From the NCBI GenBank assembly GCA_003567775.1, contig PWYR01000073.1:1-51638 (forward strand): a stretch of DNA of 51,638 bases, read 5' to 3'. The notes beneath the pieces were generated by a model that was given only the letters and a program-made list of their open reading frames with translations, searched no databases and had not been told where the DNA came from. Numbering within the stretch: the stretch's first letter is position 1; every line of letters starts with the position of its first letter. The stretch is from Ignavibacteriales bacterium (GTDB lineage Bacteria > Bacteroidota > Ignavibacteria > T3Sed10-11). The translations under genes and the position numbers were made by a program. Shown here piece by piece: positions 20,543 to 30,228 of this stretch.

Positions 20543-21130
20543 CTATTGAATATTTTTTATACATCGTTTCAGATCCTGATAAACCTTAGCGAGCGGCAAT
20601 CCAACCACGTTATAATAACATCCTTCTATTCTGTTTACAAACACAGCGCCGAAATCGTCTTGTATGCCATAAGATCCGGCTTTATCCAATGGAGAACCGG
20701 ATACAACATACACATCGATTTCTTCCGGGTCGAGGTCGCGAAACCAAACCCGCGTCATTTCATAATCGGTTATTTCCCGATCCGATGGTCGATCAAAAAT
20801 TGTATATCCTGTGATTACCTCGTGCATCCGCCCGCTCAAAATTTTAAGCATATCGGCTGCCTGACCTGCATTTTTTGGTTTCCCCAATATTTGCTTATCA
20901 AGCAATACTATAGTATCTGCCGCTAATATAATTGCATTATCCATCGATACTGCCACGACATTTGCCTTTTTAGAAGACATCTCCATAGCAAATGTAACAG
21001 GTTCACGCCCATTGTATTGCTCATCGACATCGGCGGTTTTTAATTGAAACGGCAATCCTACCTGCCGTAAGAGATGTGCTCGTCGAGGCGATGTCGACGC
21101 AAGTATGAGAGTTTTCGGCAAATGCACCAT
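20543..21130 (-). CDS. Maf family nucleotide pyrophosphatase (septum formation protein)
   Basis: LILASTSPRRAHLLRQVG...AADTIVLLDKQILGKPKNAGQAADMLKILSGRMHEVITGY. Confidence 0.95.
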   Translation of the reverse strand: MVHLPKTLILASTSPRRAHLLRQVGLPFQLKTADVDEQYNGREPVTFAMEMSSKKANVVAVSMDNAIILAADTIVLLDKQILGKPKNAGQAADMLKILSGRMHEVITGYTIFDRPSDREITDYEMTRVWFRDLDPEEIDVYVVSGSPLDKAGSYGIQDDFGAVFVNRIEGCYYNVVGLPLAKVYQDLKRCIKNIQ

Positions 21131-21146
21131 ATACTACATATCATAA

Positions 21147-21180
21147 AAAAAGCGATACACAGACATCCGGGTATCGCTTT
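21147..21180 (-). terminator. Rho-independent terminator downstream of 21216-21623
   Basis: Minus strand AAAGCGATAC-loop-GTATCGCTTTTTTTATG. Confidence 0.75.
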
Positions 21181-21215
21181 ATGGTATAAAAAATATATCT
21201 ATACTATCATAGAAA

Positions 21216-21623
21216 TTAACGAAACATAGATTTAATACTTCCCCAGGTCCGTCGAACACTGCTGATCTTACCGAGAGGAACGGAATCGGAATAGTACACA
21301 CTTCCATTTTCTTCAACGATCGCAATCCGATAAAACACAACCGCATTTTCCTGTTTGTATACTGTTCTGTCGATGAACTCGTAGTGTCGAGATTCCTCCA
21401 CAGCTATAGGCCGATCGTTAATTCGCGTGTAGTTTTCCTGATCTATCGCTCTTCGTTCAACATTAAAATGCTGTACACCGGTTTGCTCAATCATTTCCCA
21501 CGAAATTCTGATATCCCTTCCTTCGGTGGAAATCGATAAATTAGTTAATCGTGAACCCGCGATCGTGACTATAATAATAAGTAATGTGGTTAATAATACT
21601 GTAATGGGTCTCATTAATTTCAC
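21216..21623 (-). CDS. Hypothetical secreted/membrane-anchored protein (FN3-like)
   Basis: N-terminal TM/signal; ISTEGRDIRISWEMIEQTGVQHFNVERRA...FYRIAIVEENGSVYYSD resembles an FN3 fold. Confidence 0.6.
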   Translation of the reverse strand: MKLMRPITVLLTTLLIIIVTIAGSRLTNLSISTEGRDIRISWEMIEQTGVQHFNVERRAIDQENYTRINDRPIAVEESRHYEFIDRTVYKQENAVVFYRIAIVEENGSVYYSDSVPLGKISSVRRTWGSIKSMFR

Positions 21624-21735
21624 AATATCTGATACATAATCGGTAGTGACTACAATCTTGCCATTTATAGTCCTTTAAATATAGACACATATTTTATAAA
21701 AATCAACAACCGGACCGGTTCGAGAGATAATATAA

Positions 21736-21768
21736 AAACCCCATCTTCTATTTCTGAAAATGGGGTCT
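21736..21768 (-). terminator. Rho-independent terminator downstream of the TPR gene
   Basis: Minus strand ACCCCAT-tttcagaaatagaag-ATGGGGTTTTTATA. Confidence 0.7.
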
Positions 21769-21806
21769 AATTTATAACAACGTAAAAACATAGCCGAAAA
21801 TAAGAA

Positions 21807-22799
21807 TTATCTTCTCAATTCTTCCAGCTCATATTCGGCATTTCGCCTATATCTTGGATCTTTGGCTGCTTCCTCAAAAGCCCTGATTGCCTCCCGTGTT
21901 CTGCCCTGATTACGAAGAGCTACGCCGAGTTCGAAATACTCGCCGCCTTTCTGTCCTCTCTGCTTATATTCAATAGCGCTTCGAGCATGTTCTTCGGCTC
22001 GTTGATATTCACCGAGCCGGTTAAGGGAAAGCGCAAGTAACAGATGCGCCTGGCTGTGCCGGGGGCTCACTTCGATAGCATTTTCTAAAAGTGAAACTGC
22101 ATCACGAGCTCTACCGCGGTTAATTGCTTCGTTGCCCTGGGCGGTATAGGCTGACGCCAGCCCGACACGCGCCTGCTGCATATTCGGTTCAAGCTCAAGG
22201 GCTTTTTGATATACTTCGATGGCATTATCATATTGCTGTAAACTTACATACGTTCCTCCCAATCCTGCATAAGCCACGGCATAGTCGGGATCGAGTTCAA
22301 TCGCGCTCTGAAAAGCTCCAACAGCTTCCGTTTCCTGATTATCACGTCGTAAAGCAATCGCAAGACGGTTATAATACCGTGGATCAGGACTTACCTCAAT
22401 CGCATTTCTATATTGGGTAATCGCACCGGAATAGTTTCCAGCACCAAATAATTGCTCACCCTGCCCCATATATGCACCGGCTAACCCGATATGCACTCTT
22501 TCCATATCAGCTCCGTGGTCAAGCGCATAATTAAATGCCCGGATAGAGTCCTCGAAACGCTGCATACGTAAAAGTGCAATCGCTTTTTGAAAGTAATAGC
22601 GATGATCTCGGACAATCTCCAGCGCTTCGTTGTATTTACTTACCGCTTCTGCTAAATTACCGGCACGTAAAAACGAATTCCCTTCATTGAAGAGTAGATC
22701 TGCCTGTACTTGTGGGTCGTCGTGTTCCTGTGCAAATCCTATTATGCTTATAGACAGCAAGAGCACCAGCAGTGTTGCTATTCTCTTCATTGGTATCAC
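21807..22799 (-). CDS. TPR repeat protein, secreted
   Basis: Signal peptide; multiple TPR units (e.g. AVAYAGLGGTYVSLQQYDNAIEVYQKALELEPN). Confidence 0.9.
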   Translation of the reverse strand: MIPMKRIATLLVLLLSISIIGFAQEHDDPQVQADLLFNEGNSFLRAGNLAEAVSKYNEALEIVRDHRYYFQKAIALLRMQRFEDSIRAFNYALDHGADMERVHIGLAGAYMGQGEQLFGAGNYSGAITQYRNAIEVSPDPRYYNRLAIALRRDNQETEAVGAFQSAIELDPDYAVAYAGLGGTYVSLQQYDNAIEVYQKALELEPNMQQARVGLASAYTAQGNEAINRGRARDAVSLLENAIEVSPRHSQAHLLLALSLNRLGEYQRAEEHARSAIEYKQRGQKGGEYFELGVALRNQGRTREAIRAFEEAAKDPRYRRNAEYELEELRR

Positions 22800-22833
22800 C
22801 CTCCATTTTATTGTTTTTGAGTATATTTAATTT

Positions 22834-22920
22834 TGGTGCGGAAGGGGGGACTTGAACCCCCATGCCCTTTCGAGCGCCACCCCCTCAAGATGGTGTGTCT
22901 ACCAATTCCACCACTTCCGC
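22834..22920 (-). tRNA. tRNA-Leu (anticodon GAG), CCA encoded
   Basis: GCGGAAG...CTTCCGC acceptor, CCATC-TTGAGGG-GGTGG anticodon arm, long variable arm, GGTTCAAGTCC T-arm, ACCA 3' end. Confidence 0.95.
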
Positions 22921-22933
22921 AGGGATTACGTAG

Positions 22934-23006
22934 TGAGGCTGGATGGACTCGAACCATCGACCACCTGCTTAAAAGGCAGATGCTCTACCGACTGAGCTAC
23001 AGCCTC
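22934..23006 (-). tRNA. tRNA-Lys (anticodon TTT)
   Basis: GAGGCTG/CAGCCTC acceptor, GCTCAGTCGGTAGAGC D-arm, TCTGC-CTTTTAA-GCAGG anticodon arm, GATGGTTCGAGTCCATC T-arm. Confidence 0.96.
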
Positions 23007-23064
23007 ATTGTAGCGATAGAACATTAATCTTACAAGATAAAAAACATCTGCCGGATTGTCAACT

Positions 23065-23337
23065 TTATGCTGTTGTATCGCTTTTACTCTTCATTTCTAC
23101 TCTTTGCCTGTATAGCAAAGCTACCGGAATAATTACACAGTATCCGATAACCAGCAATATGGGTGCAATTACTATCGGCATAGCTCCGTCGACCGATCCT
23201 TCTAACATAAACAAATAACCGATTATAATTATTCCTACACCAACAAGTAAAAGTATATAATTAACTTTTGTTAACGGGAGCGTTCGATCTCCCATCCGTC
23301 TACGTCTTGAGCTTTTCTTTTTAACGGGTCGCGCCAT
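23065..23337 (-). CDS. Small two-TM membrane protein (DUF3098-like)
   Basis: 90 aa; basic N-terminus, two TM helices (NYILLLVGVGIIIIGYLFML; IVIAPILLVIGYCVIIPVALLY). Confidence 0.7.
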   Translation of the reverse strand: MARPVKKKSSRRRRMGDRTLPLTKVNYILLLVGVGIIIIGYLFMLEGSVDGAMPIVIAPILLVIGYCVIIPVALLYRQRVEMKSKSDTTA

Positions 23338-23375
23338 TGAATTGTTTCACCTTGTCAAATTTTATTACCCCTTAA

Positions 23376-23412
23376 CAATAAAAAGCCCAGCGTTGGGGGG
23401 GACGCCAGGCTT
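23376..23412 (-). terminator. Terminator hairpin downstream of lolD
   Basis: Minus strand AAGCCUGGCGU-CCCCCC(C)-AACGCUGGGCUUUUUAUUG; 11 bp stem with two G-U pairs that exist only in minus-strand RNA. Confidence 0.7.
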
Positions 23413-23513
23413 GACCTTGGTATTACAACAGTCAGGGGAGAAACTGTCGTAATGGTCAACTATAAATATATGTTTTTTCGAGAGAATGTCAATACATGGA
23501 GAAAAATATTTTA

Positions 23514-24233
23514 TTAATTTTTATCGTCGGAATTAGCGATTTTTCCATCAAGAAGGCGAATAATGCGATCCGCTTTTTTTGCTAATTCCAAATTATGTGT
23601 TACTATAAATAATGTAATCCCTATTTCGCCATTCAATTTCCAGAGTAAATTGTGTAATTGCTCTCCCCCGCTTCGATCAAGATTACCCGATGGTTCATCG
23701 GCAAATAAGATTTTCGGGTCATTAAGTAATGCTCTTGCAACCGCTACACGTTGCTGTTCACCACCGGATAACTCAGATGGAAAATGAGACATTCGCTCCG
23801 ACAGAGCCACCATATCGAGCAATTCCTTCGCTTTTTGCTCACTTTTTGAAAACGATTGTTTGTTAATCAAACCGGGAAGCAGAACATTTTCAAGCGCCGT
23901 AAATTCAGGCAAAAGGTGATGAAACTGGAAAACAAATCCAATTTCCCTGCTACGAAAACGAGCTAAGCGTTCATCGGAGAATGAAAAAATATTTTCTTCA
24001 CCATAGTATACTTCACCTTCATCCGGTCTGTCAAGCCCTCCCAGTATGTGAAGTAAAGTACTTTTTCCCGCACCGGAGGGACCGATAATAGCAATTGTTT
24101 CACTTTTTATTATATCGATAGATATACCTTTTAATACTTCGAGTGCGTCCCGCTTCGCCATTGCATAGCGTTTTTTTATATCGTGTGCCTGTAAAATATA
24201 TTCATTTTTTTTCATTACAATCCTTTGATACAT
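23514..24233 (-). CDS. lolD: Lipoprotein-releasing ABC transporter ATP-binding protein LolD
   Basis: GPSGAGKSTLLHILGGLDRPDEGEVYYG...LSGGEQQRVAVARALLNDPKILFADEPSGNLD; next to FtsX-type permeases. Start may be 24215. Confidence 0.92.
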   Translation of the reverse strand: MYQRIVMKKNEYILQAHDIKKRYAMAKRDALEVLKGISIDIIKSETIAIIGPSGAGKSTLLHILGGLDRPDEGEVYYGEENIFSFSDERLARFRSREIGFVFQFHHLLPEFTALENVLLPGLINKQSFSKSEQKAKELLDMVALSERMSHFPSELSGGEQQRVAVARALLNDPKILFADEPSGNLDRSGGEQLHNLLWKLNGEIGITLFIVTHNLELAKKADRIIRLLDGKIANSDDKN

Positions 24234-24236
24234 TCA

Positions 24237-25514
24237 TTATTCCCATCGTACCGCTTGCGCCGGCAGAATCTCCGATGCACGTTTCGCCGGGTATAACGCG
24301 GCAAGCGAAGATAATAGCAGCGCAGCTCCGCCGACGGCAAAAAAATCAAGCATCCGTATTTCAACCGGTAATGCGGGTATGATATAAACTGTCGGGTCGA
24401 GCGAAAAAAGATGATATCGAATTTGCAAATAACATACGATGTATCCAATGATGCTGCCAAGGATCGATCCGATTAACCCCACGAATACTCCTTCGAATAA
24501 GTAGATACGAACTACCTCGCGTTTGGTAGCACCCATTGCTTTCAATACACCAATATCTCGTGTCTTTTCAATAACCGACATCGTCAACGATCCGAGAATG
24601 TTAAAGGTTGCAACCGCGATAATTAGCGACAAAATAATATATGCCGCCCATCGTTCGATTTCCATAACCGAATAAAGATCGCGGTGCAGATCGTACCAGG
24701 TATTGACCTTGTATTCATCTCCAAGCTTACTTTGAAGATCATATTTTACACTATCGGATTGTCTGAAATTATGTAATCTAACCTCGACCCCGTTTATCTG
24801 TCCCCTTAAATTATACAAACTATTTGCACTCTGTAATGAAACAAACGCATAATTCGCATCATAATCCTGATTCATCGATTCATAAATCCCTGTTACAATA
24901 TACCGTCGAAGAATCGGCTGACCGAACCGTAAAAGCGCTGCTTCCATTCCCTGCGGACTGATAACAGTTACCGTATCGTCCATTACGACATTTAATCGAT
25001 CGGCAAGCCCTATTCCCACAACAATACCATCGGAACCGTCGGGAAGTTCAAGCTGTAAGGAGCCGAGAACTATCGATTCTTCGACGCCGGACACGTCTGC
25101 AATTTTTTCTGGATCCATACCACGGATGTTTATTATCCTATTTATATTTTGAACAATAATCATTGCCCTGCCCCCGATAACAGGTGAGTATGCCTCGACG
25201 CGTTCGTCAACTTCTACTGCCGCAGTAACCCGATCATAATCCTGTAAAGCGATTCCTCTTTCCGGTTCGATGCGGAGATGGGGATCAAAACCGACCAGAA
25301 TATCGGTTACAAGACTATTAAAGCCGTTGAACACCGAAAGTACAATTATAAGCGCCGCGACACCAACAGTGATACCGATGATCGAAATAAGCGAAATAAT
25401 TGTGATGAATCGAATTCTTCTTTTAAAAATACCGATCCCGAGATCGATGCCTTCCGACCTGCCGGACCGGTGAGAAAATAGATATCGACTCGCTATGAAA
25501 CGTTCAAATTTCAT
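24237..25514 (-). CDS. LolC/LolE-family FtsX-type ABC permease
   Basis: FERFIASRYLFSHR...GITVGVAALIIVLSVFNGF...SLTMSVIEKTRDIGVLKAMGATKREVVRIYLFEGVFVGLIGS. Confidence 0.92.
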   Translation of the reverse strand: MKFERFIASRYLFSHRSGRSEGIDLGIGIFKRRIRFITIISLISIIGITVGVAALIIVLSVFNGFNSLVTDILVGFDPHLRIEPERGIALQDYDRVTAAVEVDERVEAYSPVIGGRAMIIVQNINRIINIRGMDPEKIADVSGVEESIVLGSLQLELPDGSDGIVVGIGLADRLNVVMDDTVTVISPQGMEAALLRFGQPILRRYIVTGIYESMNQDYDANYAFVSLQSANSLYNLRGQINGVEVRLHNFRQSDSVKYDLQSKLGDEYKVNTWYDLHRDLYSVMEIERWAAYIILSLIIAVATFNILGSLTMSVIEKTRDIGVLKAMGATKREVVRIYLFEGVFVGLIGSILGSIIGYIVCYLQIRYHLFSLDPTVYIIPALPVEIRMLDFFAVGGAALLLSSLAALYPAKRASEILPAQAVRWE

Positions 25515-26734
25515 TATGCAAACCTTATCGCCTTAACAGGATCAAGCCGACTTGCAAGATGTGCCGGGACGAATGTACAGATAAAACACATTAAAAGAGC
25601 AACTACCGATACAATCAAATAATGCAACGGCTCAAGTGCAATTGGCACATAGTTCATATAATAAATCTCGCCGGGAAGAGATATAATTTTGAAACTATAT
25701 TGTATATAGCAAAGCATAAATCCGAACAGATTGCCGATAATGATTCCAATTCCTCCGATGATCATACCATCAATTATAAATATTTTTCCGATGCTTCCGT
25801 GAGTCATGCCGAGAGCTTTCAAAGTACCTATCTGCCTTGTTTTCTCCATAACCAGCATCAACATAGTACCGATGATATTAACCGAAGCAACCAGTATGAT
25901 CAGGCCCAGTATCAATGGGATGGGTTTTTTTTGCAGTTCAATCCAGGTAAATAAATGGCGGTACATCTGATACATCGTCCGTGGATAGTGCGGGTAACGA
26001 AGCACATCGAGAAGCCCCTCAGAAATATCATTAATACGTCCAACATCATATACCATAATATCATAGCCGGTTACTGCCATATCCATTCGTAGCATTCGTT
26101 GTGCTGCTGATAGACTAACAAATACATAGATATCGTCATATTCAGCCATACCGGTTTCATATATACCCGTAACAATAAACTGTGCCGCCCGGGCAAAACC
26201 GATTACGGTCCCTTCAGCCTGTTCAAGCGCAAAGATTGTCACCCGGTCGCCGGGTTCGACAACGAGTAACCGAGCGAGCTTCTCACCGATTATTATTCCT
26301 CCCCGGTTCGGTTCCTGTTCGGAAAGTTCGAATGAGCCGGCAATGATATAATCTTTTATCAACGTTTTATCGCTGTCGGCTTCTAAACCTTTCATCAATA
26401 TACCCTCGAAACCCTCCTGCGAACGAATCATTCCTTCACGCTGAATAAAAGGAGTAACCGCCTTTATCCCCACTGTTGCACGGAGGGTATTGAACGTGTG
26501 TTCATAATCTCGCAATGGCTGATTCTGGAATCCCGTTACCTGAATATGTGATGAGAATCCGACCAGTGTTCCCTCCAGTTTGTTTTCAAAACCGGTAATA
26601 ATCGAAAGAGAAACTATGAGTACGGTCGTTCCGATCGCAACACCGAGTATTGCGATGAATGTTATAAACGAAATGAAACCCGTCCGGTGCCGGGATGATA
26701 AATAGCGACGGGCTATAAAAAATTCATACGCCAT
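25514..26734 (-). CDS. LolC/LolE-family FtsX-type ABC permease (second copy)
   Basis: YEFFIARRYLSSRHRTGFISFITFIAILGVAIGTTVLIVSLSIITGFE...MLMLVMEKTRQIGTLKALGMTHGSIGKIFIIDG; 1-nt TAATG overlap with the next gene. Confidence 0.92.
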   Translation of the reverse strand: MAYEFFIARRYLSSRHRTGFISFITFIAILGVAIGTTVLIVSLSIITGFENKLEGTLVGFSSHIQVTGFQNQPLRDYEHTFNTLRATVGIKAVTPFIQREGMIRSQEGFEGILMKGLEADSDKTLIKDYIIAGSFELSEQEPNRGGIIIGEKLARLLVVEPGDRVTIFALEQAEGTVIGFARAAQFIVTGIYETGMAEYDDIYVFVSLSAAQRMLRMDMAVTGYDIMVYDVGRINDISEGLLDVLRYPHYPRTMYQMYRHLFTWIELQKKPIPLILGLIILVASVNIIGTMLMLVMEKTRQIGTLKALGMTHGSIGKIFIIDGMIIGGIGIIIGNLFGFMLCYIQYSFKIISLPGEIYYMNYVPIALEPLHYLIVSVVALLMCFICTFVPAHLASRLDPVKAIRFA

Positions 26735-26743
26735 AATTGTACA

Positions 26744-27394
26744 TCAATGAGAATGGCCGAGCATAAGAATAATACCGGCCGTTAATGCAATAATTAATCC
26801 CGCGATTGAGTGTGTATACCGTTCGAGCGACTTAAGATTAACGAATGATGCGCCCATCCAGGCAAAATACACAAGCACCATCATAACAATTACGGTTACC
26901 AATGAAAAAATCGCACCGATAACGACAACACCTAACCAGCTCTCGCCTACCGCTAAAAACATTAACGGAATAAGCGGCTCGCACGGACCGAGAAAAAATA
27001 CGGCAAAAACCGTCCAGATGGTAACTGTTTTCTTTGCACTCAGCTTTTCGTCAATATCGTGCGAGTGACTATGGGGTTTTCGGGCATGTTTTAATCCCCA
27101 AAGTGCATATGCAACTCCAAAACCGATTAACAGCCAAATAGCCATATGATGCCGCCAATGTTCGAAACCTTCGATCATCGTTGCCACACCGAGCGCTATT
27201 CCGATAGCGCCGAGCAGTAAGGAAGAACCGACATGTCCGAGTGCACCGGCAAATGTTATCAACATCAATCTGCCCTTTGTCCAATTTCGCGCTCTGCCCA
27301 GCATTACGAACGGCATCCAGTGATCGGGAGCTAATGCATGAAAAAATGCGATCGAGAAAGAAGCCCCCATTAATGCAATAAAACTTTCACTCAT
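26744..27394 (-). CDS. UreH/NiCoT-like metal transporter (His-rich)
   Basis: FFHALAPDHWMPFV motif, HARKPHSHSHDIDE His-rich loop, six TM-like segments, C-terminal GHSH. Confidence 0.75.
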   Translation of the reverse strand: MSESFIALMGASFSIAFFHALAPDHWMPFVMLGRARNWTKGRLMLITFAGALGHVGSSLLLGAIGIALGVATMIEGFEHWRHHMAIWLLIGFGVAYALWGLKHARKPHSHSHDIDEKLSAKKTVTIWTVFAVFFLGPCEPLIPLMFLAVGESWLGVVVIGAIFSLVTVIVMMVLVYFAWMGASFVNLKSLERYTHSIAGLIIALTAGIILMLGHSH

Positions 27395-27398
27395 AATT

Positions 27399-28521
27399 TT
27401 ATACCGATTTTATAACCGATTGTGATCCGTATTCAATGAGAAACGCCTTAATAAATTTATCTATGTCGCCATCCATGACGCCGCGCGTATCGCTCGTCTC
27501 GACATTTGTGCGGTGATCTTTTACCATATTATAGGGATGAAAAACATAAGATCTTATTTGGCTTCCCCATTCGATCTTCTTTTTTGTTCCTTCGATAGCG
27601 TCGCGTTTTGCTTCTTCTTCTTCCCGCATCTTTTGATACAGCCGCGCTTTTAACATCATCATAGCTCGCTCACGATTTTGATGCTGCGACCGTTCCTGCT
27701 GACACGATACGACAATACCCGACGGTAGGTGCCTGATACGAACGGCTGTTTCAACTTTGTTCACATTCTGTCCGCCCTTGCCGCCCGCTCGAAAGGTATC
27801 CATTTCAATATCGGCAGGGTTGATTTCGATATCGACGTCACTTTCGTTTTCAATTTCGGGATATACAAACACGGAAGCAAATGAAGTATGACGCCGCGCA
27901 TTAGAATCGAATGGTGAAATGCGCACTAATCGATGTACGCCATTTTCAGCTTTTAGATAGCCGTAGGCATAATTTCCCTTGACCTCGATGGTTGCGCTCT
28001 TAATACCCGCGCCGTCGCCTTCGAGCATATCAAATAAAGTAGCGGTCAAACCTTTCCGCTCTACCCACCGCATATACATTCGCATAAGCATTTGCGCCCA
28101 ATCCTGAGCTTCGGTGCCCCCAGCACCCGCGTGAATCGTCAGCAATGCGTTGCGTGTATCGTCTTCGTGACTTAACATACTATGGAACTCAAGGTTGGCA
28201 ACTCCTTCTTTCACTCTTTCGAGTTCATCATCGATTTCAGCTTGCAACGAATCGTCTCCCGATTCTTCGGCAAGTTCAATCAGAGTGGCAAGGTCTTCGA
28301 TTTGTTTATTCAGATCAGTCCACGTATCGACCCACTCTTTTCGCGTGTTAATTTCACGCATTACTTTTTGTGCGGTAATGTTGTCATCCCAAAAGCCGGG
28401 TTCCTGCGTCTTTTCCTGGAATTCGGCTATTTCATGTTCCTTCCCTTCAATGTCAAAGATACCTCCGCAGGTATAGAATTTTCGATCGAATATCCCGGAC
28501 TTCAGATTTAATGTCTTGCAT
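27399..28521 (-). CDS. prfB: Peptide chain release factor 2, with programmed +1 frameshift (TGA at 28455-28453)
   Basis: Track ORF (27399-28361) begins internally; zero-frame start ATG 28521 gives [25 protein letters not shown], then +1 frame [41 protein letters not shown]. Site GGAGGTATCTTTGAC. GGQ motif [13 protein letters not shown]. Confidence 0.95.
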
Positions 28522-28538
28522 TTTTCCTCACCTCTCGA

Positions 28539-28862
28539 TTAAACTGTTTCTTCTATTTCAAATTCCATGCGCAATAATGCTGCTGCATACGTTTTGCCCT
28601 GTGCATCGATCATAAGAGATTTTGTGCCTCCGCCGCCGAGCGCGCCGTGTAATAAAAAATTTAATGCTCCTAAGTTCGGCAGTTCAAACCGCTCCACCTC
28701 ACCTTTTACCATCTCTCCGAAAAAAGATTTAACTTTTTCGGCGGTAACGTATTTCTTCAAAATCGGATAATGAATTTCCTCACGCGCAATTAAACCGATA
28801 TTAGCAGTATCACCCTTATCCCCGGACCGCGCGTGCGCAATATCAATTAATCGTATTTTCAT
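28539..28862 (-). CDS. AtuA C-terminal-domain-like protein
   Basis: IDIAHARSGDKGDTANIGLIAR motif; directly after the AtuA-family gene. Confidence 0.85.
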   Translation of the reverse strand: MKIRLIDIAHARSGDKGDTANIGLIAREEIHYPILKKYVTAEKVKSFFGEMVKGEVERFELPNLGALNFLLHGALGGGGTKSLMIDAQGKTYAAALLRMEFEIEETV

Positions 28863-28863
28863 A

Positions 28864-30225
28864 TTATAGTTGCTCTATCGTTATTGACGGTTGCACTGCA
28901 TCTTTAGGGATCAAAGCAGGCCAGAACGCGATCACCTCACTTGGTTTCGGTCGACCACCGGCAAACCCAGTTACACTCGGCGGACCGGTAAGTATCAACG
29001 GTGCAATTTCTTTACCGAAACGCTCGACCGATTCAAAGTCATTTCCCCGAACACCGAACCGTAGCGCCACCTCATTTATTGGATTAGGTATTGCCGTAAG
29101 GTGACCATGACATGCGTTGACGCCGATAAACTCAGTGCGGATTTCATCAAATTGGAGTCCCAAATTTTGAAGACGTTTCCTCAAAATTTTATCTGCCGCC
29201 TGTGCTTTCTCCAGCGCATCGGGCCATGTATACGTCAAAGTACTTACCGCAGTATACCCATCGGTATAGGACATTGAAACTTTATACGTATCGGTACAGG
29301 GTTCGCCCTTTACCCCGGACATTTTAACACGATCTGGTCCGTCATCCGACAGTTGTATAGTCGTAAAATCGGCAACCGTTTCGGGTGTTATATAATTATT
29401 AGGATTACCGATCTCATACAACAGTTGCTCTTTTACCGTTTGTTGAGATACTAAACCGCCGGTGTCTTTGTGTTTCGTAATCACTATACTTCCATCGGCG
29501 TATGCCTCGGCGATAGGGAAACCTATATTTTCAAGATCGGGGACATTTTTCCAATCGGCGGAAAAATTGCCGCCGGTAGCTTGTCCGCCGCATTCCATAA
29601 TATGACCGGCTATTGTACCGGCTGCCAGCTTATCCCAATCGTCTTCGTTCCATCCATATTCATAGATCATCGGTGCAAGAGTAAGTCCGGTATCGGTAGT
29701 GCGCCCGGTAATAACAATATCCGCGCCCATTTGTAATGCTTCAACGATCGGGAATGCGCCGAAATACACATTTGCACTTGAAATCCTGTCGGCAATGGTT
29801 GAAACGACTTCACCTGTTTCCATGTTCCGGAAGTCGATACCATTGGAGCGAAATTCGTCGATCCGTCCTAAAATATCATCGCCCGTTACAACACCGATTT
29901 TCAATCCCTTTACCCCAAGTTTGCGGGCATTATCAAGAATCGCCTCTGCACACGCTTGCGGATTGACGCCTCCCCCATTGGTTATGATCTTTATATTGTG
30001 TTCAACACAATCCGGTAATATATCCGCTATCAGCGGTACCAGATCTTTAGCATAACCGAGTTTCGGATCGCGTCGCTTCTGTTTTTGCATAATGGACATT
30101 GTCACTTCTGCAAGATAGTCCATCACAAGGTAATCAATCGGTCCTTTCGTAACCTGTGCCCTGGGGGCTGTCAGCAGATCGCCCCAGAATCCCTGTCCGC
30201 TCGCTATCCGTATTGGTTCTTTCAT
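28864..30225 (-). CDS. Acyclic terpene utilization AtuA family protein (DUF1446)
   Basis: IRIASGQGFWGDLLTAP...VMDYLAEVTMSIMQKQKRRDPKLGYAKD...TNGGGVNPQACAEAI family motifs. Confidence 0.92.
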   Translation of the reverse strand: MKEPIRIASGQGFWGDLLTAPRAQVTKGPIDYLVMDYLAEVTMSIMQKQKRRDPKLGYAKDLVPLIADILPDCVEHNIKIITNGGGVNPQACAEAILDNARKLGVKGLKIGVVTGDDILGRIDEFRSNGIDFRNMETGEVVSTIADRISSANVYFGAFPIVEALQMGADIVITGRTTDTGLTLAPMIYEYGWNEDDWDKLAAGTIAGHIMECGGQATGGNFSADWKNVPDLENIGFPIAEAYADGSIVITKHKDTGGLVSQQTVKEQLLYEIGNPNNYITPETVADFTTIQLSDDGPDRVKMSGVKGEPCTDTYKVSMSYTDGYTAVSTLTYTWPDALEKAQAADKILRKRLQNLGLQFDEIRTEFIGVNACHGHLTAIPNPINEVALRFGVRGNDFESVERFGKEIAPLILTGPPSVTGFAGGRPKPSEVIAFWPALIPKDAVQPSITIEQL

Positions 30226-30228
30226 TAT

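Noticed and set aside
20315-20926. 203-aa plus-strand ORF
   Set aside because: Antisense to the B12-binding and Maf genes, both of which have strong family motifs.
22833-23027. 64-aa plus ORF (GGLEPPCPF...GWTRTIDHLLKRQMLYRLSYS)
   Set aside because: Antisense of the tRNA-Leu and tRNA-Lys genes; classic spurious ORF.
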